Source: Morella rubra
Lineage: Eukaryota; Streptophyta; Magnoliopsida; Fagales; Myricaceae
Direction: 5' to 3'
NCBI GenBank assembly: GCA_003952965.2
Contig: CM025854.1
Coordinates: 20,506,111-20,570,110 of the forward strand
Length of the DNA: 64,000 nt
The notes under the pieces are model-generated. The model searched no databases. It was not told the DNA's origin and was given only the letters and a program-made list of their open reading frames with translations. This document shows, piece after piece, positions 60,151 through 64,000 of this stretch; position 1 is the first letter of the stretch, and every line of letters begins with the position of its first letter. A program made the translations under genes and the position numbers.

Positions 60151-63100
60151 TTTGTTGTGCTGCTTTGGTTCTTAGATTTTCTTCTCAAGGGAACTTTTTC
60201 TTTCAGATATAAATCCTCAAAAGCAGCCGTTTGATCTGTTACCTCAGTGATGGTGACTAAGTGGAGGGTTCTTTTGGCCCTTTCTTCAAGCTACTTGATT
60301 TGTTTTCTCTCTTTTTGTGATGCTCCAACTTTTTTTTCTTTCCATATTTTCCCATATGACTTTATGTCAAAAACATGTCTCCTCATTTTTTTTCACAACA
60401 CCAGTAACTAATACAGACACTCTGTCCTTAACTTAGTACTATGAGTTCTCTCTCACCTGTAGTTTCTGGTTCTTCTTTCTTTGTTTCTATTGTGCTTTCT
60501 CCTTTCCCAAAATGGTCTCCAGCGCCCAATGGGATAGTTCAGGGGCAAGGCAGCCATCTTTCTCTGGCAATTTTCTGTTTGTCTTACGTAGTTTTCAGTT
60601 TAGGCAGATAATGATCCTGAAACTGACCTAATGGAATTTGTCTTCGTGGTCAAATTAGCATCGGTCTCTGCTTTCCAAGGAATGATGGAACTTCGAAAGT
60701 AATAGGTTTTCTGGGATAAAAGACAAGGCGGATATTTTTTGGTGCATCTATTCAAAGAAAACCGAACCCATCAAAGGCCTGTCCAAAATCATTACTATTG
60801 CGTGATTTTTGGGACCTTTTTTAATAAATTTTGTTTGGCCAGAAGAAAGGAAAAGAGGGACCATTTCACTTTTTAACCATTCGGCATTTCTCCTCAGAGT
60901 TCCCAATTTCTTTCCCTCCCCCATTCACATCCATGGCTGGACCATAGTCCCCCAACTCATAAATGAAAATTTTTGGCGTGCTCTCAAGAGTCGAGATTCA
61001 AGCTCGGATTATCACAAGTTTTTCTCTTCCTTCTATAAGAACCAGTAAAAAACAAAATTTTGTCCCTTTTCCATCGACAATGTGCATCACACGTGCCTCT
61101 TGACCTAGGAAATAATAATTCTCTTGTTTTTTGTTGGTTATGAAAATGTGTGCCCCTTTTTTAAGCATGCATTAAACTATATATAGCCCAAAACAATTGC
61201 ACAGTTGTTGCCCTAGATGTGCCCTATCGACTTTGTTGCTTCAGATCTTGACTTTTAGCGAGCACCAAGTTATCACCCAGTCACATGGGCAGGGCACATG
61301 GCTTGAGATGTCTTGTTTGGGCTTTATAAATTATGTTGATTAATTAACTATATAGGATTTGACTCAATAGATAAACTTGTTTTGAATTTTTTAAGAATAT
61401 GTATACATATATATATTTTTTTCTTTTTCTTTTTGCATTGTGTGTTAATTATGCATGGAATCCGGGATTGAATAACTGGAAGCCTACAGGCCAACCGACT
61501 CCATATTAAAGGCCACCGCTTTTTGCCAACTATATATAGGAGAAAAAGTACTAATATTTGGCTAGTCAAAAAGGTGCTTTTGGCAAGAAAAAAGAGGGAT
61601 AAATTAAGTCGTTTTGGATATGCTCTAAAAAAAAGTTTTGGAAAGAAATAAATTACAACCAAATTTTGCAGAGAATAAATACCGTCTTTAGTAGGTTAGG
61701 ATAACGTCAAAGATTCGAATTAGTTCAATGGGTGCATTTATATAAGCCTAGAGTTTCAAAATAATTAGCTTGATTTATATGCTTCTAATTCAGCAGACAG
61801 AGCATGCAAAACTTAGCTGGCCTGGTTGCGTATATATATTTATTATATGTATATATATCATCCTAGGTTTGACCCTGATAAGGATACTCGAACTTTACAA
61901 GCCTAGCTAATTTTTGTGCCTTTTATTTGAAATTAAAAAAAAAAAAAAAAAAAGGTGGGGTGCCTTAATTATATTTTAACTACACTTTAAATCCAAAGCA
62001 TATATAACTAATTAATAACGTTTGAATTGGATGATTATAAATAAAACCCAGTTTTGATGGTTCTGGATTTCCTGCATGCTCTCGTGGAGAAAGTGTACGA
62101 GCAGATCTACTAAACAATAAAATTCAAATCGTGTTCTTTAATTTAGGTTAGGTGTTCAGATCCCAAGAAAAAGGAACGAACTTTGTGTTAAATTTTCTTG
62201 TCTGCCAAGCCAACCATGCTCTGATAATATTGCTGTCAAATGTGTTACGAGATTGGGCTCAGCTGTACCCCGCCAACTATGCTGATTCTGACATTCTTGG
62301 AGACTTACAGCTTACTTCAGATCCTTCACAGCTGTAGTTAAGATATTAATCCGTCATGTATGTACGATCTAAGTACACATGCGAAGCACTTAAGGATTTT
62401 TCACCCAAGTGTGAGTTCTTTTGGGAATATCCCGTCCCGGAAGTCGTATCTTGTAGGATGCTACTGAGATTTAAAAAAAGGCAGAATATTGATTAGTTGT
62501 CGCTTAGAGGTTAAATGGCATATAAGATTAACTTCTAATTCATTTTTCTCACAACAATCAAGTGGGATTTTTACTTAACTTTCTCCGAAGCTTCGTTCAG
62601 TACGGTGACGGATAGATTTAGATTCAAATTTAGCTCGATATAAATAGTGACAATTGCTCTATAAAGACTTGCTTTCGTCAGTTAAGATCCCTTTGATAAT
62701 GTAGTCTCTTTGATTAGGTATTAATGAGTTTTTATTTTCTCAAATAATTGGTTAGACTTGAAATTTATAGTGACTGCAAAAGCCCGAATGCATGACATCA
62801 ATCACTAGCTGGGTTCGTTATCCGTGTGTGGCCAATTTGAACTCATTATAAATGCAAATGATGTTTTGTTACTCGACATACCAATTATGTTGACAATGAT
62901 TGACAACTCATGTACAACTCATGTCTCTCTATGGTCTGAGTCATGTTCTCTCAAAATGTTGAGGTGATAGATCGAGGCAAATATTTTCATGAATCGTACG
63001 TGAGGTGAGGGTCTAACTTAGTAGTAAGGAGCGATCTTAAAGAAAATAGTCGATTCAGAAGTCTTGAATTTGAATACTATCTAAAGTGTTGCAGACGTTT

Positions 63101-64000
63101 TGCGGGCGATTATGTGTGCTCGAAGATGTTATTATACTTTCTCAACTAGTTGCAGTGCACTTATCACTTGCTCCAAAGTTTGTCTTGTACGGGACACATA
63201 TTGGTGCATGAATTTTCTTTATTGTCCAAAAAAAACAAAACCAAATTTTATGAATCTAAATTTGGCAATGTAACAATGGAAAACTATACACAATATTAAG
63301 GCAACACGAAACAACTACATGATCTATGAATTTCCCAAGTAGAGTGAAAAGCGGGTCAAGATGGTTGACATCAATGGAAAGGATATTATTGTTCGATGCA
63401 TGAAATTTAATAAGCATTTTATTCAAAAAAAATATTCGTGTTTGTCGACTTAATAAGCATTTTAATTTGTTTAAATGTTATTTTAAAGGCTTAATTTCTG
63501 TCACAGAATTATGCAAGCTTCCTCGAACTCCTTACAAAGTCAAACATAAGTTTGAAGTGGGAAAGGAATTAGGATCAATTCTTGCTGGCTAGCTAGCTGT
63601 AACCTAACGTAATTGGTGTGAAAAAGCTTCAAGAAAATGTGGCTTCAAGGTATATTTCTGTCGTTTAGAGAATCCCCACCGTTGCACATTTCGTTTTCCA
63701 CCTTAGGCAATGCATTGCTGTCAAGAAAACAGCGAAAGATGTCGTTTTGGTTTTGTACGCAGGTGAGAACATAGAACATCCACTGGAACAAAATATGTTG
63801 GTGTGGTAACACGGCCGGTTGCTCGATTGAGATTCTCGTGGCTCACACACTCCCTTCAAAAAGTGGTACGCGCTAAAAAGCGCAGGTTGGGCGACACGTG
63901 GGCCAATGGTCCACCTGGTTCTGTCGGAGGAGTTACTCAACAACGTCGCCTTCCCTACTTTGCTGCTGTCACTGTCCGGTCCCTCCTAAATTTACCCTAA
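60151..64000. other. Downstream intergenic region to the window edge
   Basis: No gene recognised. Short frames at 60809-61048, 62152-62337 and 63665-64000 lack known motifs. The segment is AT-rich with TATATA runs near 61405 and 61831 and an A run near 61935. The last 250 bases are GC-richer and could belong to a gene beyond the edge. Confidence 0.4.

Noticed and set aside
62152-62337. 61-codon frame with NVLRDWAQLYPANYADSDILGD, protein-like in composition
   Set aside because: It looks somewhat coding, but I can assign no family and see no supporting exon. It may be a gene fragment.
1-64000. tRNA, rRNA and CRISPR arrays
   Set aside because: Scanned by eye for GGTTCGAATCC-type T-arms and for regularly spaced short repeats; none was convincing, and CRISPR is not expected in plant nuclear DNA.

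Overview
The window is nuclear DNA from a dicotyledonous flowering plant; the species cannot be named from the sequence. Evidence: genes of plant-only families (BRI1 receptor kinase, DUF3511, RGF/GLV secreted peptides, a plant UDP-sugar transporter), short GT-AG introns inside AT-rich DNA, a Ty3/gypsy retroelement remnant, small hAT-like elements and many A/T, TA and CT tracts. A run of exactly 1000 N (383-1382) is a scaffold gap, so this is an assembled scaffold.

Layout. 0-10 kb: gap, a 174/179-bp tandem repeat beside it, then two paralogous minus-strand RGF/GLV/CLEL-type peptide genes, one intact (6822-7132) and one with two frame lesions (2517-2856), then a duplicated AT-rich segment. 11.6-18.4 kb: a complete 12-exon EME1 gene (partner subunit of the MUS81 nuclease). 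20.8-21.1 kb: a single-exon DUF3511 gene. 22.3-24.9 kb: a decayed Ty3/gypsy LTR element in minus orientation with gag and protease but no visible reverse transcriptase or integrase. 25.7-29.4 kb: TKI1 (TSL-kinase interacting protein 1), minus strand, seven coding exons. 31.6-36.3 kb: a conserved plant protein of unknown function, minus strand, three exons. 39.6-47.8 kb: a nucleotide-sugar transporter of the URGT5/URGT6 type with five coding exons, an inferred non-coding leader and a 4-kb last intron. 48-56 kb: gene-poor DNA with a cluster of CACGTG motifs. 56.3-59.9 kb: an intact, intronless BRI1-type brassinosteroid receptor with a six-codon upstream ORF. 59.9-64 kb: no recognisable gene.

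The genes are independent eukaryotic units and form no operon: recombination and repair (EME1), chromatin-linked kinase partner (TKI1), Golgi UDP-sugar import (URGT-like), steroid hormone perception (BRI1) and peptide signalling (RGF-like). The least expected content is the small-peptide pair at 2.5-7.1 kb and several sequence oddities in TKI1: an in-frame 78-bp intron, an internal 84-bp coding duplication and a one-base frame change near the C-terminus. Single-base frame lesions in otherwise conserved coding sequence, and insertion-only differences between the tandem copies near the gap, raise the possibility of residual assembly indels.
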